A DNA stretch of 64,000 nucleotides, taken from NCBI GenBank assembly GCA_019059635.1, contig JAGVRJ010000006.1, positions 372,001 to 436,000 on the forward strand. The letters run 5' to 3'. The translations under genes and the position numbers were made by a program. A model generated the notes under the pieces. The model was given only the letters and a program-made list of their open reading frames with translations, searched no databases and was not told where the DNA came from. The stretch is from Proales similis. Taxonomy: Eukaryota; Rotifera; Eurotatoria; Ploima; Proalidae. Shown here piece after piece: positions 1 to 11,638 of the stretch (positions are counted from its first letter, which is position 1; each line of letters begins with the position of its first letter).

Positions 1-1083
1 ACAGGCCGCTTGTGCCGCCAAGGTGCGCGCTCTTTTGCACATAATGATTCGAGTTGAGCTCTCTGCTACTGCTGCTGCTGCTGCTGCTGCTTAGAAGGCA
101 CACACTTGTCTGACACTCTTTCTCGCCTAATCTTCTTCTTGGTCTTCTCCTCATCCGAGTCAACATGCAATCAGAGTTGCGCCTCAGTCGGGCAGGCCAA
201 GCAAGCGAGCGAAACTTTTAAATATTTGTGTTGGCTTTGAGGTGGATGAGACAGCAATAAATAAGACCGGCTCTCCTCTGTGTGTGTTGTGTCGCTTTAT
301 TTGATCGATCGGATTTCAGGACCAAGGAGCGAGCGCTCAAACCTAAAGGCTACACACATAGACGCGCTCTAGAGCACTTTTTGGTCGATGTGAGGCCAAC
401 TTGTGTATCCATGTTCGAATTGGTCGCTGCTGCACATGAAACGAGGAAAAGCTATATGAGGCAGCTGTGACTCAGCCGATCGCTGAATTTATCGGGCCAC
501 TGACTCGCTCCCACTGCGAATCAAATTTGTTGCGTAACGCTCCGACACTCTTTATTGTTTGGCTTCGAGTTGCATCTCTTTTCTCTCTCTCGATGATTCG
601 CTTTTTGCCAATTTCGACTCGACACGCAACCAACCTGAACAGAGTTAAAGTGACGCGCGAGCGAGAAATTGACAGTCACGAAAGAAGCTGCCGCGGTAAA
701 AGAGCGTCCCTACTGTAGCTACGGACGCTGCTGTTACTTGAACGAGCGCTGCTTCTCCAACTGATTTGGCTTCTGCTGAGGAGGCTCAATTGATTTATTT
801 CCGAAATGTCTAGCAAAAACGAACAAAGTGAATTCTCAGAACAAAGTGAACGCGTGAATTCTCAGAACAGGGCAACAAAACGATGCAACAACAACTCGAG
901 AGCATTGAAAAGAGAAGAAAAAGAGCGAGCGACTCTAGAAAATAGAAAACTTTTTGAAAATTTGATCGCTAAAGCAGCCCAGCTGGTGGCCTCTTGCTTC
1001 GATTTGGCTCGCTGACTGATTAATTGGTCGCTGCTTCTTGTCGGTAAATGAGCGCGCTTGGCGGGCGAATATCTGACTGCGCT
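1..1083. other. 3' flank of CASK, no gene seen
   Basis: No convincing coding exon is visible here. The short open frames have no recognisable protein and poor composition. A (CTG)n tract lies at about 69-91. On the minus strand a possible poly(A) signal for CASK (AATAAA, read from TTTATT at 794-799) lies about 285 bases beyond the CASK stop. Confidence 0.6.
69..91. repeat. (CTG)n trinucleotide repeat
   Basis: About seven to eight uninterrupted CTG units are seen directly. The tract is not in a recognised coding exon. Confidence 0.9.
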
Positions 1084-3311
1084 TTAGTAGACCCACGAGA
1101 CGGGCACCCATTGGGCCTGAGAGCAGAGGCTGTTGACAGTTCGCTGCAGAATGCGAATCGTCTCCTCGATGTCGTTGTTTATGATGGTCATGTCGAAAAA
1201 GTGGCCGTAGGCGTGCTTGAGGTGCTCGCTCTCTCTGACGAGGCGCTCGAGGCTGCCGTCCTAAATGTGTTGCTGGTTAGGCTTGGCTAGAGATTCAGTT
1301 AAGCTGAGTCACTCACGTTTATGCCCTTCAGATCGCGCATCTGGGAGAGGTCGGGCGCTGCGATGAAGACGACAAACGGCGAGAACTCCGCAGTTCGCAG
1401 CACCTTGAGCGCCTGCGGCTCCACGTCCAGTATGGCGATCAGGCCCTGTTTGTGTATGTTTCGGATCGTCTCCAGCTTGGTGCCGTACATTGCGCTCTCG
1501 TGCGTGCCGTACTCCAAATATTCGTTGCTGGCTATGTCACGCATCATTTCCTCATGAGTGACGAAATAGTAGTTCTTGCCGTTCTCCTCGTCCTTGCGAG
1601 GCAGTCTAGTCGTGTCTGCGGCCATCGTGGCAAATCATCAGTCAGAGAGCCTGCAGAATGAGTGAAACAGAAGCGAGTCGCTTACGAGGAATCGGGTAGG
1701 CGAACGTGTTCGGCTGACTCGTGATCAGCGTGTTCTTTATGTGTCTCCGTCCGACGCCGTGAGCGCCCAGCAACACGAGCGTCTTGCGCATGAACGCCGG
1801 CAAGTGAATCACTTCTTCGTAGGTGACCAGGTCGAGCTGGTCGAACACGGCGTTGTGCTTGGCCAAGTACTTGTCCTTGATGGCTTTCTTGCGTCGGCCG
1901 AACACGCCGCAGTTGGCCACAATGCTCGCCTCCTTCGAGTTTTGCATGGCCAAGTGGGCAGTGCGCCACTCTTGCAGCTCCGGACTGGGCACCAGGCCGG
2001 ACGATGGGCCGTTGGGCGCCGGCCGCTTAATCACGCAGCCCGTCTCGTCCGTCAGGGTCATGGTCGAGCAGGCGGTGCGTTTTGCCTGCCACCAGTTGTG
2101 GTCGTCCTTGCTCGTTATTTGCAGGATGTCGCCGATCTCAAAGCGGAGTCCGGCCTGCGCGCACGGTATCAGATCATCGTAGTCCGGATCGTAGTTGAAC
2201 AAGCATTTCACGTAAATCTGCAGTCTGAATTTAGGCAACAATTGACCGGTCGAAGTCGAAGTGGCCACTTACTTCGCAGGAGGGCGGCGAGTTGCGGTAG
2301 CTTGGGATTATCTTGAACGTGATGCTTCCTCTGGTGTCTCTCTGCATCGTTCAAGTGAGAGAATGTGACATTTCGCACAAAATAAAGAGAGAGAGAGAGG
2401 CGAACGAGGCACTTACCAGCAGCTTCTGCAGACTCTCGATCGACTGACTGCCCACGTTCATCGCGTTTATCTCTTTTATCTCGTCGCCAACGTGAAGTGT
2501 GCCTTGTCGATGGATCATGCCGCCGACCAGGATTCGAGCGACCAGGCATCGGTTGTCGTCGGTCATTTTCAACGTGATGCCCATCGGCTCGTCGGTGTTT
2601 TTCTGAAATTGTACGAGACGAACACGCGTGACGTCCATCATGCTCGCATCTTGCTGGCTACTGCGTTCGTCGTCGTCGTTGTCGTCGTCGTTCTCGTCGT
2701 TCAAGCAGTCGTCTGAATTGGCCTCGTTCGATAGACTGAAATTGTCCTCGGGCGGCACTCGGCTGGTTAGTGAACGAGCAGCCAACGCTTCCTCTCCATA
2801 AACATCTTGCGCTACGACGTCGTGCGTTTGCAGAAGCGCCTTTCACCAGAAATTGTCAAATTCAATTAGGACAAACTGCAATACACTTAGAAAGATAGAT
2901 AATCAGACAGCCAGAAGAAGCTGGAGAGCGTTATCAACTCAAAAATTGCCGATAGATCCAACAAACAGACGCACTGGCGCCTCATTGACGACAACAACGG
3001 CAAGCAAGCCAACTGGCTAAATGCGCACAAATCACTCATTTATTCACTTGTTGCTCACTGAATGACTCAGTGAATGCTATATTGAGCGAGCCGGACGAAG
3101 CGCTCGCGGCGGGCTCAATCGGCCGAGCGCAATAGGCCAAGCTCAAATAACCCGTTTGAAATCGACTTAGATCCAGGCCAATTGAGCCCAAGTCTGTTTA
3201 GGCGATGCGATCGTTCATTCATGCATTCCACTTGCTCTCATTGCTTCCCTTTCTCGATTGCAGGCGCGCTCTCTCCCCCTTCTCTCCGTCTTTCCCTTCG
3301 AAGGCAGTTCA

Positions 3312-3346
<35 letters not shown>

Positions 3347-3809
3347 AAGCCAAACAAAGAGAGAAAGAGGCTCTTGTTAAATCAAAATAGAAGCCGATGG
3401 CTTTTATAAGTGGCTCTTGTTCTCTCTCTCTCGCTTTGTATCGCTATCGCTTTTCTTCGGCTGACGCTACTGCAGCTACTTGTAGTAATGATGGCACTGC
3501 TGCTGTTGATGACGCTGCTCATCATCATCATCATCATTGTGTGATTGCCTTTAGACTAAAATATCAATCAGGGCCTCGGCAGCGCGCTCCGAACTTGCTC
3601 TCCTCTCTTTCTCTCTCTTATTTACTCATCAAATTCGAGCCGTTTAAAACGCCATTTTGACGAATGCTTGCCCTAAAGACGTGTTTGCATAAGGGCGCCT
3701 GCTTGTTGCTGCCAATTTGCCAATAATCAACGCCTTGCATCACAACGCCTTAACAATCACTCGTTCGCTTGCGTTCGATCATGCCCTCACAGCCAGGCCT
3801 GCTCCATCC

Positions 3810-3841
<32 letters not shown>

Positions 3842-6800
3842 GACTCTAGTTCGTTTGCTCAATGCTTCTGATAAACACTGGAGCGACCAAACGGTCTGTT
3901 CGTTCGTGTTTGTTGTTTTTAGACGTCGATACACTCCTTCCTCTCTCTCTCTCTCTCTCGGCACACACACAGACCGAGAGACGCTCACTTTCAGGCGTTG
4001 TTTGTTTCGATCGGATTTGGCATGCGACCGAGTGAGCCTGTCTTGGCGCTCTGTTTCCTTCACAAGCCTGTGTACACTAATGGGCCAATTAAGCGTCATT
4101 CAGGAGAGCAACGAGAACAACGGTTATCGCAAACAACAATGAACTGGTCTGATTGAGCGCAAACACTTGCAGACAGTCACGCTCCCAGGTCTGCTCTGGC
4201 AGCGGCAAGCCGAAAGCCGCCTAATTCAGCCGAAATGAAGAAGAAGCCGAGCTAGGGCAGACCAAAATGACGAAACCAAGTAGATGCTGCGTCGATGAAC
4301 TTGATCAAGTCTGCAAATGCGGCCCATCGCACTCATCTCCGATTCCGCCCTCTATGTGTCTTGCTCTGCTTCTCTCTCTGTCTTGCTCTGCCTCTCTCTC
4401 TCTCTGTCTCTCTCTGTCTCACTGGGTCTCTATCTCGTTCTCGCTGCCTCTCGCTGTTCGAGCCAAACTCAAATGTCTCTCTTGCTCTTGGATGGCACTT
4501 GTGTCAGAGGCCAAATGAGCACGAGCAGCATAATTTTGTAAATAAAAATGGATTCTTGCAGCGTTGACGAGACTCTTAATTATTGTCGCTTCTTGAAGAT
4601 ATCTACTTGTCACAATTCTCTCATTTGGGCTCCATTTACTCCTCATTTCTGCTCCTTCTCTTATTCTTTTTCTCTCTCTATCTCTTATTTCTCTTGCCAT
4701 CTCGTGCGCATCCAAGGCGGTTTTAGCAAAAAGTTTCACTCTGACGTCACCGACCACTTGCATTTGCATTTGGCCAAAGACGACACTGAGAGCTGATACA
4801 TCCGACAAGGTCAAATAATAGAATCGATCAAGAGATAGCAGGCGAATGATGAGACGCTGTGCTGGCCCGTCAAGCCTGCTCTGTCTAGCTTGCCCTGCCT
4901 GTGCCCTTAAGAGTCCAAATACTCACTTGCTTGAGGCTTTCCAGCGTCTGGTAAAGACGAACCGAGTGCGCATCCATTGTGTCTGTTCGGTCTAGGCGGT
5001 CCAAGCGGCCAAATAGACGACGTCGACTTTTCTCTCTATCTCTGCGTTCTGTCTTGGCTCTGTGCGCTAGCGCTTTATATTCGAGCGGCGTTTTTTCTAA
5101 TTAATTTCTTATTGGAGCGCTATGCGCTCCAGACCGCCTATTTGGCTCGCATTTGTTTAGAACAGCATCATAAAAACGGGCTCATAATTCACTGCGGTTA
5201 AGCCTCTTCTTCTTCTATTTCTCTTCCGGCGTTACTTTTCTTATTCCCTTTGCGTTCGCCTCCCTTCTTCGCCGCCCGTTTCTAATAATCAAACTTGACT
5301 GGCTCTTCAGCGAACAAAAGAAAAGAAGAAGATTGAGCCAGAGCTTGTAGACTCGTAGCGGCAGCAGCAGCAGCAGGCCTTACGTTTCAAGTCCTATTGA
5401 ATGAACAATCGCAATTGCATGCTGTGTCAGCACTTGTTTTCTCGACGGCTTATCGATTAGCAGCAGCAGTAGTGCGACTGCCATTTATGTCACCCTTCGT
5501 GATCAAGGGCCCATGCGAAATTCAGCACGCCAGCAGACAAGCTCAGATTGGATCATGTTCGCTTGGGAGAGCACTCAGCCGGTCGCAATCGCACACACAC
5601 ACACACAAACACACTTACAGAGACATAGAGAGACACAATTTGGCTCTGCTCAGCAATCTGGCAAAAGCGCTGAGGTTCGAGAAAAGAAGATTAGACCCAC
5701 CTGGAAGTAAGGCTTGTTGAGAGTCTGTAGCAGCGCTTTCACGTCCGCGCTCTCGTACGACTTGACCGAGGCAATCAACTGACAAGAGAGAAAGGTTAGA
5801 TTAGAACGGGCGGTATCAAGCTGGCTCACACTGACCTCGAGCGTCTTTTCGTACGCGTCACTGTTGCATCGCTGCGGCTTGAGACTGGCCTCGTTTATTT
5901 TGTCGTACAGCTGAGCGAGCGAACGTTGAATTTGAAGATTGACAAAGGAAATGGAAACGGACTCACCTCGAGCAGATCGATCATGCCGATATCGTTTGAT
6001 ATTTGCTCGAACTTGTGCCGGTTGTTGCAGTCGGTGAGGTAGACCACGTCCTCCAGGCTGTCCAGAATGGTGCTTATTGCTTCATGTGCAAAATTCTCAA
6101 TCAGCAAACAGACGCAGGAAGGGAGAGAGGGAGGGAAAGGGTGAACTACCGATGGAGGTGGCCTGGTCCTCAATGAACCCGCTGGCCTCGTCTTCCTCGT
6201 CGTCCTCTTCGTCTTTCAGGCCCAAGTAGAAGTTCTTTCGCACGATCGGACGCTGCCAGCGCGCACTAGACACGCTGGACAGAATAAGGCTTTTGAGGCG
6301 ACGGCGCTCGTTGAAGCGCTTCAAGGCCTCGACCGTGTCGGCCAGATGCTTCTTGGGCGCGCAGCGCTCGCGCTCTCTGATCCACGGATGCTGAAGGGCC
6401 TCGTCGGCGCTCACTCGCTCGTTTGGGTCCAAGACGAGCATTCGGCTCACCAGGTCCTTGGCCATGTCCGACACGTGCTCCCACTGCTTGCCCTCCATGC
6501 TAAAGTTGCCGGTGGCGATCAGCTCGAACAGATGCTTGTTGCTGCCCACAAACGGCAACGTGCCGGACAGCAGCACGTAGAGAAGAACGCCCGAGCTCCA
6601 GATGTCCACCGGTTTCGAGTACGGCATCCGCTGCACGATCTCCGGCGCCATGTAGCTCGGCGTGCCGATCCGCCCGCTCGTTATGTAGGCCTCTTGGTCA
6701 CCGTCGGTCGGCGGCAGTTCGATCGATATGCCGAAGCCGCCCAGCTTGATGGGCGCCGAGTTCTCCTTGCTCGACAGCAGAACGCAGTGCGGCTTGATGT

Positions 6801-7735
6801 CGCGGTGGATTATGTTCATCTGGTGGCAGTAGTCGATCGCCTCGAGTATTTGCCGCATGTAGTGGCTGGCGACCGCCTCCGAGTAGACGAAGCCGTCCGT
6901 GGCGCGTCTCTCAATCTCAAAGCACAAGTCGGCTCCGTCCATGCTAATTCGCGCAGAGTTTAGAGTCGGTCTCGACACACAATCGCCACCTCTAGCACTT
7001 ACTATTCGAATATCATTTTCAAGAAGCCGTCCGACAGATAGGTCTCGAACAGCTCGACTATGTGCGGATGCTTGAGCTTGCAGCATATGCTCGCCTCTCG
7101 TTTGAGATCTGCGTGTTAAAAGTGCGTTAAGCAATACGTGACTGAACAATAGCCGGGCGTACTTAGGCTGCAGCCGAGCCAGTTGCTTTCCAGTCCGCTC
7201 TTCTAATCTGTTTCAATATTTCTGTCTGCCTGCCTGCTTTTCTGTCTGTCAGCCTATTCCTCTTACTCTATCTCTCTCTCTCTCTCTCTGTCTATCCCTC
7301 TCTGCCAATCTCTATCCCTGTCTGTTTCTCTCTCTCTCTCTCTCTCTCAATATATATCTCTCTCGTTCTCTTTTTCTTTGCTTTGGCTCTTATTTTGCGC
7401 GTCGACTCGACCGCGCTCTGTTTATGAGTTTCGCGCTGCTTCTCTGCCAGCTCGGCTCCGCCAGGAGTAGTGCAAAGAGAGGAAAAGCCATGTTTACCAT
7501 CTATTGAGAGGCCCGGGCTTGATATGAACTTTTCAATGTCGACTATTTTCACAGCGAACACTTCGCGCGTCTCGCGCTGGTGGCACTTGCGCACAATGCT
7601 GAACGGGCCGCTGAGGGAGATTGACGAACGCCGATTAAGATTGAAAGTGACACAATATAGAGAGTGACATGCCGCTTACTTGCCAATGAGCTCGCCAAGC
7701 TCGTAAACGTCCTCGAACAGCATATCGTCGTCCAT
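1084..7735 (-). CDS. CASK: CASK, MAGUK scaffold with CaMK-like domain
   Basis: Membrane-associated guanylate kinase scaffold of synapses and junctions. Exons on the minus strand: 7680-7735, 7498-7610, 7003-7108, 6150-6943, 5967-6079, 5836-5910, 5701-5778, optional 4927-4947, 2417-2839, 2273-2341, 1686-2217, 1317-1615, 1084-1260. They sum to 951 codons plus stop. Order: CaMK-like domain (about residues 10-270) with HRDIKPH and GFG in place of DFG, as known for CASK; calmodulin-binding segment; two L27 domains (about 345-510); acidic linker; PDZ (about 527-610); SH3 (from 617); guanylate kinase-like domain (to the end), closing with the conserved PVSWVY. The ATG at 7735 opens MDDDML, the family's usual start. 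The GK-like domain should bind rather than phosphorylate. The large introns lie in the 5' half. An internal promoter may drive a short isoform (see 4927-5079). Confidence 0.95.
3313..3346. repeat. (CT)n microsatellite in CASK intron
   Basis: A nearly pure CT dinucleotide run is seen directly. Similar runs follow at 3811-3841 and 3941-3959. Confidence 0.9.
4927..4977 (-). CDS. CASK: Alternative first exon or microexon of CASK
   Basis: A 51-base open segment starts with ATG at 4977 and ends at a strong donor (CAA then GTGAGT). It splices in phase 0 onto the 2839 exon, giving a 17-residue leader directly before the second L27 domain. An acceptor CAG at 4950-4948 also allows use of only 4927-4947 as a 21-base microexon (TLESLKQ) in the long form, again in frame. 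A TATA-like ATATAAAG lies about 100 bases upstream. The short product would be 516 residues: L27, PDZ, SH3, GK. Short CASK/MPP1-like isoforms are known in insects. The assignment to this exon is inference. Confidence 0.55.
5072..5079 (-). promoter_or_regulatory. TATA-like box for an internal CASK promoter
   Basis: On the minus strand the sequence reads ATATAAAG, about 100 bases upstream of the ATG at 4977. It would place a start site near 5045 and a 5' leader of about 70 bases. No other support is visible. Confidence 0.35.
7270..7348. repeat. Paired (CT)n runs in CASK intron 2
   Basis: Two CT runs (about 7270-7289 and 7327-7348) lie in the intron between the 7498 and 7108 exons. On the transcribed strand they read as GA repeats. 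Confidence 0.85.
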
Positions 7736-10700
7736 GGCCGCCGATTGACTGAATTCGATTATCTCTGGCAGTCTGGGTGTCGGGCTGCGTATGTGGTGCT
7801 CTTGAACAGGAAAGCACTTGAATGAGCACGACCAGCAGTTGGAGCGATCGAACTGGCGCTTGTTTTTCTAAACAACAATTAGAATCATAATTAAGAAAAA
7901 TGCAATTCAACCACCAGCCGGCAACACAGTCAATGCCGCCCGCCCGTTGCTGTCCTGAGCATAAAATCCTCCTCATGAATTATTTACGACTCTTGTTGTT
8001 TTCTTTTCGATCTGCCTTAATGAGATAACTTGATGAAGCAAACACGCCTCGCGCGCGCGCGCCCAGAGAGAGAATCGGGAAAGGGGGGAAAGAGAGAGAG
8101 AGAGAGAGAAAGGGAAAGAGCGTTTCTAAATCAGCAATCGGTGATGGAACGGGAAAGAGAAATGCAAGAAATGAAGCATCCATTCGCGAAATAGGCTCCT
8201 TGCCTCACTCGATCGCGTCTCATTAATCGCACGGAAGTTGCTCTTCGACATGATTGCATATCTGCCTCAGCCTCTGTGTGTCTGTGCGAGCGAGCAAGTC
8301 ATCGAGCGGCCCAGCCGATTGAGAAGCGAATCGTAGCTATGGCCTCGTTCTTGTTTTAACTCGCTGCGATGACTTTTGGCCTTAATGGATCGAGATGGCG
8401 AACGAGCGTCTACTCACATTTGCAAGCAGAACAACGCCATTAGAAGATTCGATTGCTGCTCAGTCATGAGAAAGACAGAAAGAGGCAATGATGATCGATG
8501 CTCCCTCCGCTTTCAGTCTGCCTGTCTTTCTGTGTGCCCCCTCTCCTTTTCTCTCTCTCTCTCTCTCTCAGACTCTCAGACTCTCGCCACGTCGATATCT
8601 GCCCCTCAGTCAGTCGTTAATATAAAAAATCATGAGCAGCGACCGGAAGGAGTCGAATCGACGAATCCTGGCCGGATGGCTTTTCATTCTGAAAACGCAC
8701 ACACACACTCACTCACTCACTCACTTACTCACGAAGTCTACCGCTGTTTAGACGGCGTCATCGATTCGAAAAAAAAAGATTGTTTGGCTCGTCGAGGATG
8801 AATAGAGATGTAAATAGACAGAGAACAAGAGAGAGAGAGAGCGCGTCAGCGAGGGGAAAAGAAAGGTGGCAAAAGAGAGAGGAGACACTTAAGACAACGC
8901 TTGTCGAATGGCAACGATCAGATCGGCCAAGGCAAAAAGAGAGCAATGACACTTGAGAGGAGAATAAATGAATTGATGGTGGTAGCAGCGAGTGCATTGA
9001 TACTCGCCGGCGTCAGGTTAGCTCTCAATCGGCAGTGAGCGGATCATTAGAGCCTCTCACTGGTTCGTTCGACTGCTGGGTCAGTGGGTCGGCCATGCCG
9101 CTCTATCCTCTGATTAACTGGCAGAAGCAGCAGCAGCCGTAGCAGCAGCGGAGAGAGAGAGCGAAACCAACAACTCAAGTTGGACTGCTGCCACAAGTCA
9201 AGCGGCCCGAAAGTTTTCTTTCTTCTCGCTTCTTATTCTTGCAATGCAAGATAGCGGATCGAACATAATGAACGCCGAATATTAATGATCTGAGAATGCT
9301 TTCGCCCGATCGAATACGAACATTCAGACATGATTAGACGCGGTGGAATCGACAGGCGGCTGTCTGCATGAGCAAAAGTGTACGAATCCATCGCATTGGC
9401 CAAAAGAATGCCGCCGCCCGCTCTCGTTCAAGTAGCATTTTTAATTAACTGATGGTCCGAATATTATTATGATGATGAAGACGATGGTTTGGAATCGAAC
9501 TGATGCCCGAGCAATATTGAGCGCGTACAAGTTGCTCTCTCCCTCCCTCCCTCCTCTCATTCTGTCTGTGTCACTCTGCGGCCGGCGATCGGTCTCTAGA
9601 ATTACGATGCAAATATAATAATTAGTAGCGAGCGTGCAGGAAGGGCTTGGCCTCGCCCGGCCGAATAGAGAGAAATTAGCTCTCGTTGGAATAACGCCGC
9701 CGTTCGAGTGGACTTGGAATTGACTTGTGCGGAAGAGAGGCGAACGGCTGCTTCATTAACGCGTCGTTTCACTTTTAAGGGATTAAAACAGAAAATAAAT
9801 GAGAAAAAGAGAGAAGAAAAGCGACGGTACCTGAGAGAGAGAGAGAAAACGTAAGTGGCGTTTGGAGCGTATTAAGCGAAGCACTCTTGTTGCCGCCACG
9901 AAGCCGTACAGGGCGCGCTCGCTTTTTCCCTCTCAACTGTCAACTCGGTCGAATAGGACGAGGAGGAAGCGAGAATTTGATGAGATGAGAATGAAAGAAG
10001 TTTGCTTCCGTCTACTGACGCACTCATTCGCGCGTGTTTATCCGAGCAAACACACACACAGACATACAGAGCGTCAATAGACGGCAGCAGTTGCACAGCT
10101 TCAAGCCGACGACCAAGACGACATGGGCTGCATTAGCGGCAGCCAATCGAAAGGATTAATGGCCCGTGTGTTGTCTTTGCCCGTCAGTCTGGCAAAAACT
10201 CTGCTCGTCCGCGCATGTTTGTGTGTGTTGGGTCGGAGTTTGGTGATTGCCGAATCGATAATCACATTTTAATATCATCAATTATTGAAGGCGCCTCAAT
10301 TAGATTAGAACCAAGAGAGAAAGACGAAGAGGAAAGAGCGAGGCGTAGAGGCAGAATCAGGCGCTGCCATGCTCATCATCAACTGGCGCCGATTATGCCC
10401 GGCGGTCTTTGTTTAGATTGCCCAGCCTCAAGTTTTGTGCCCGATTCAAAGACCGAGCCGCCATTTGAAAATCAATTAACCAACTCAGACTGGCACGCTC
10501 GTTGGCAAACTGCGCCCTCGTTAAGCGAGTTTTTCTAACACAAAATTATCGGATGGCTTTGTGGCCAAATTGGATAATAAAAATGGATAATGTTGCTTGC
10601 GATTGATTGGAAGCGCAATGTTCAAAACAAAAAGTTCGCCCATTGGAATGGAACCATTGGTTGGAATCATGCAGCTTGATCACAGGAACTCTTCTCTCGG

Positions 10701-10869
10701 TTGCCTTCAAAATATGCAAAAATCCTAGAGGCCTAAGCCGTTTACGAAAAAACATAAATGAATTGATGATGAACGATGCCACCAAAAAAGTTAAAAATAA
10801 TTTAGACTGTTGCCTGTGTAAATGATTCATCGAATGATGCATACATTTGAACCTAAAACGTACTAAAAC
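7736..10869. other. Gene-poor interval 5' of CASK
   Basis: About 3.1 kb upstream of the CASK start. No coding exon is recognised. It should include the CASK promoter and any non-coding 5' exons. Low-complexity tracts include (AG)n at about 8092-8110, (CT)n at about 8550-8570, a TCAC tetranucleotide run at about 8700-8726 and CAG clusters near 9127. The reading frames here are repeat-driven and show no family resemblance. Confidence 0.6.
8697..8731. repeat. CA/TCAC tandem repeat
   Basis: A short CA run passes into repeated TCAC units, seen directly. It is non-coding. Confidence 0.85.
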
Positions 10870-11430
10870 GACTGAAGCGCATAAAATGGGACCGTGTCTA
10901 AGCTGTTCAGTGCACCAGCCGCCTGAAAAATCGATCGAATCGATCAGTTCATACGCTCCGTTGACCATTCGAAATCGCTCCAAACGATTGACAGAGTATC
11001 CATTTAGGATTTCGCCATTGTCGGCCAGGAGAATGATTGCAGAATTTTGGTTGTGAAAGGAAGTAACCAGCGAATAGTTGATCGGGTTCCATATTTTGCA
11101 GTCTGATTCCTCGCCGCAGGTGAGTATATTACCGTCAGGTAGTAAAATGACGCCGCTTACTCGTTTTGAATAAGCGGCGAAATTGTGAAGTTGGTCAAGG
11201 CTTGGTAGAGACAAGACTTCGAGATCACCGTTCTGGCCACCGCTAACAATTCTATTTCCGTCATCCAATGCAAGTAGACCAGAAACCTGTCATAGATTCG
11301 AACTGCCTTTTTTGCTAATAATCGACAAATCGTTCGGACTCAAGAGCAAGAGTCTGCCTGATAGAGTGCTGGCCGCAAGCAAATCTTCTGAAATAAAATA
11401 ATAAAGAATAAAGAGCTGCTTTTTCATCTT
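10870..11430 (-). pseudogene. Truncated tandem copy of the secreted propeller gene
   Basis: The minus-strand translation aligns with the C-terminal third of the gene at 11639-12832. Matching blocks include YFISEDLL against EFISEQFL, LSIISKK against LSIISEK, VLLPDGN-type against VLPDGN, CKIWN, LLADNGEIL, RFRMVNG and HGPILCAS. A 31-residue stretch aligns without gaps but contains a TGA (11290-11292) where the intact copy has a sense codon. The homology ends at HGPILCAS near 10875, and the final residues of the intact copy are missing. The N-terminal half and a clear signal sequence are absent. The simplest reading is a partial duplicate that has decayed. A short product starting at the ATG near 11256 cannot be excluded. 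Confidence 0.75.
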
Positions 11431-11638
11431 GTGATGCAAACAATACCGCCCGATGGACAAAGTACCGAGCCGTGTTTCGGCTCCCCATCACATGCCACCA
11501 GTTTGGCAATCGACAAATTCACAAGATTCGCTCATGATTGCAAATTTATTCACTTTTTATTTTTCAAAAGCACTCAGTGGAATCAATTTGAACAAAGAAA
11601 AGTTGCTTCATCTTCTCTTGAATGAAAGGTTTGCTGTC

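Larger units (their letters stand above)
2840..5700 (-). other. Long CASK intron region with microsatellites
   Basis: This 2.9 kb stretch separates the first L27 exon from the L27/PDZ exon. Apart from the candidate exon at 4927-4977 it shows no coding sequence. It is rich in (CT)n on the plus strand (3313-3346, 3811-3841, 3941-3959, 4369-4420) and has a CAT repeat near 3520. Confidence 0.7.

Noticed and set aside
3182-3409. Ser/Leu-rich frames across CT repeats, here and at several other sites
   Set aside because: Translations of (CT)n give Ser-Leu runs in any genome. No other coding sign is present.
9480-9520. Possible tRNA, from a GGAATCGAACTG string
   Set aside because: No paired acceptor stem or B box could be built around it on either strand.
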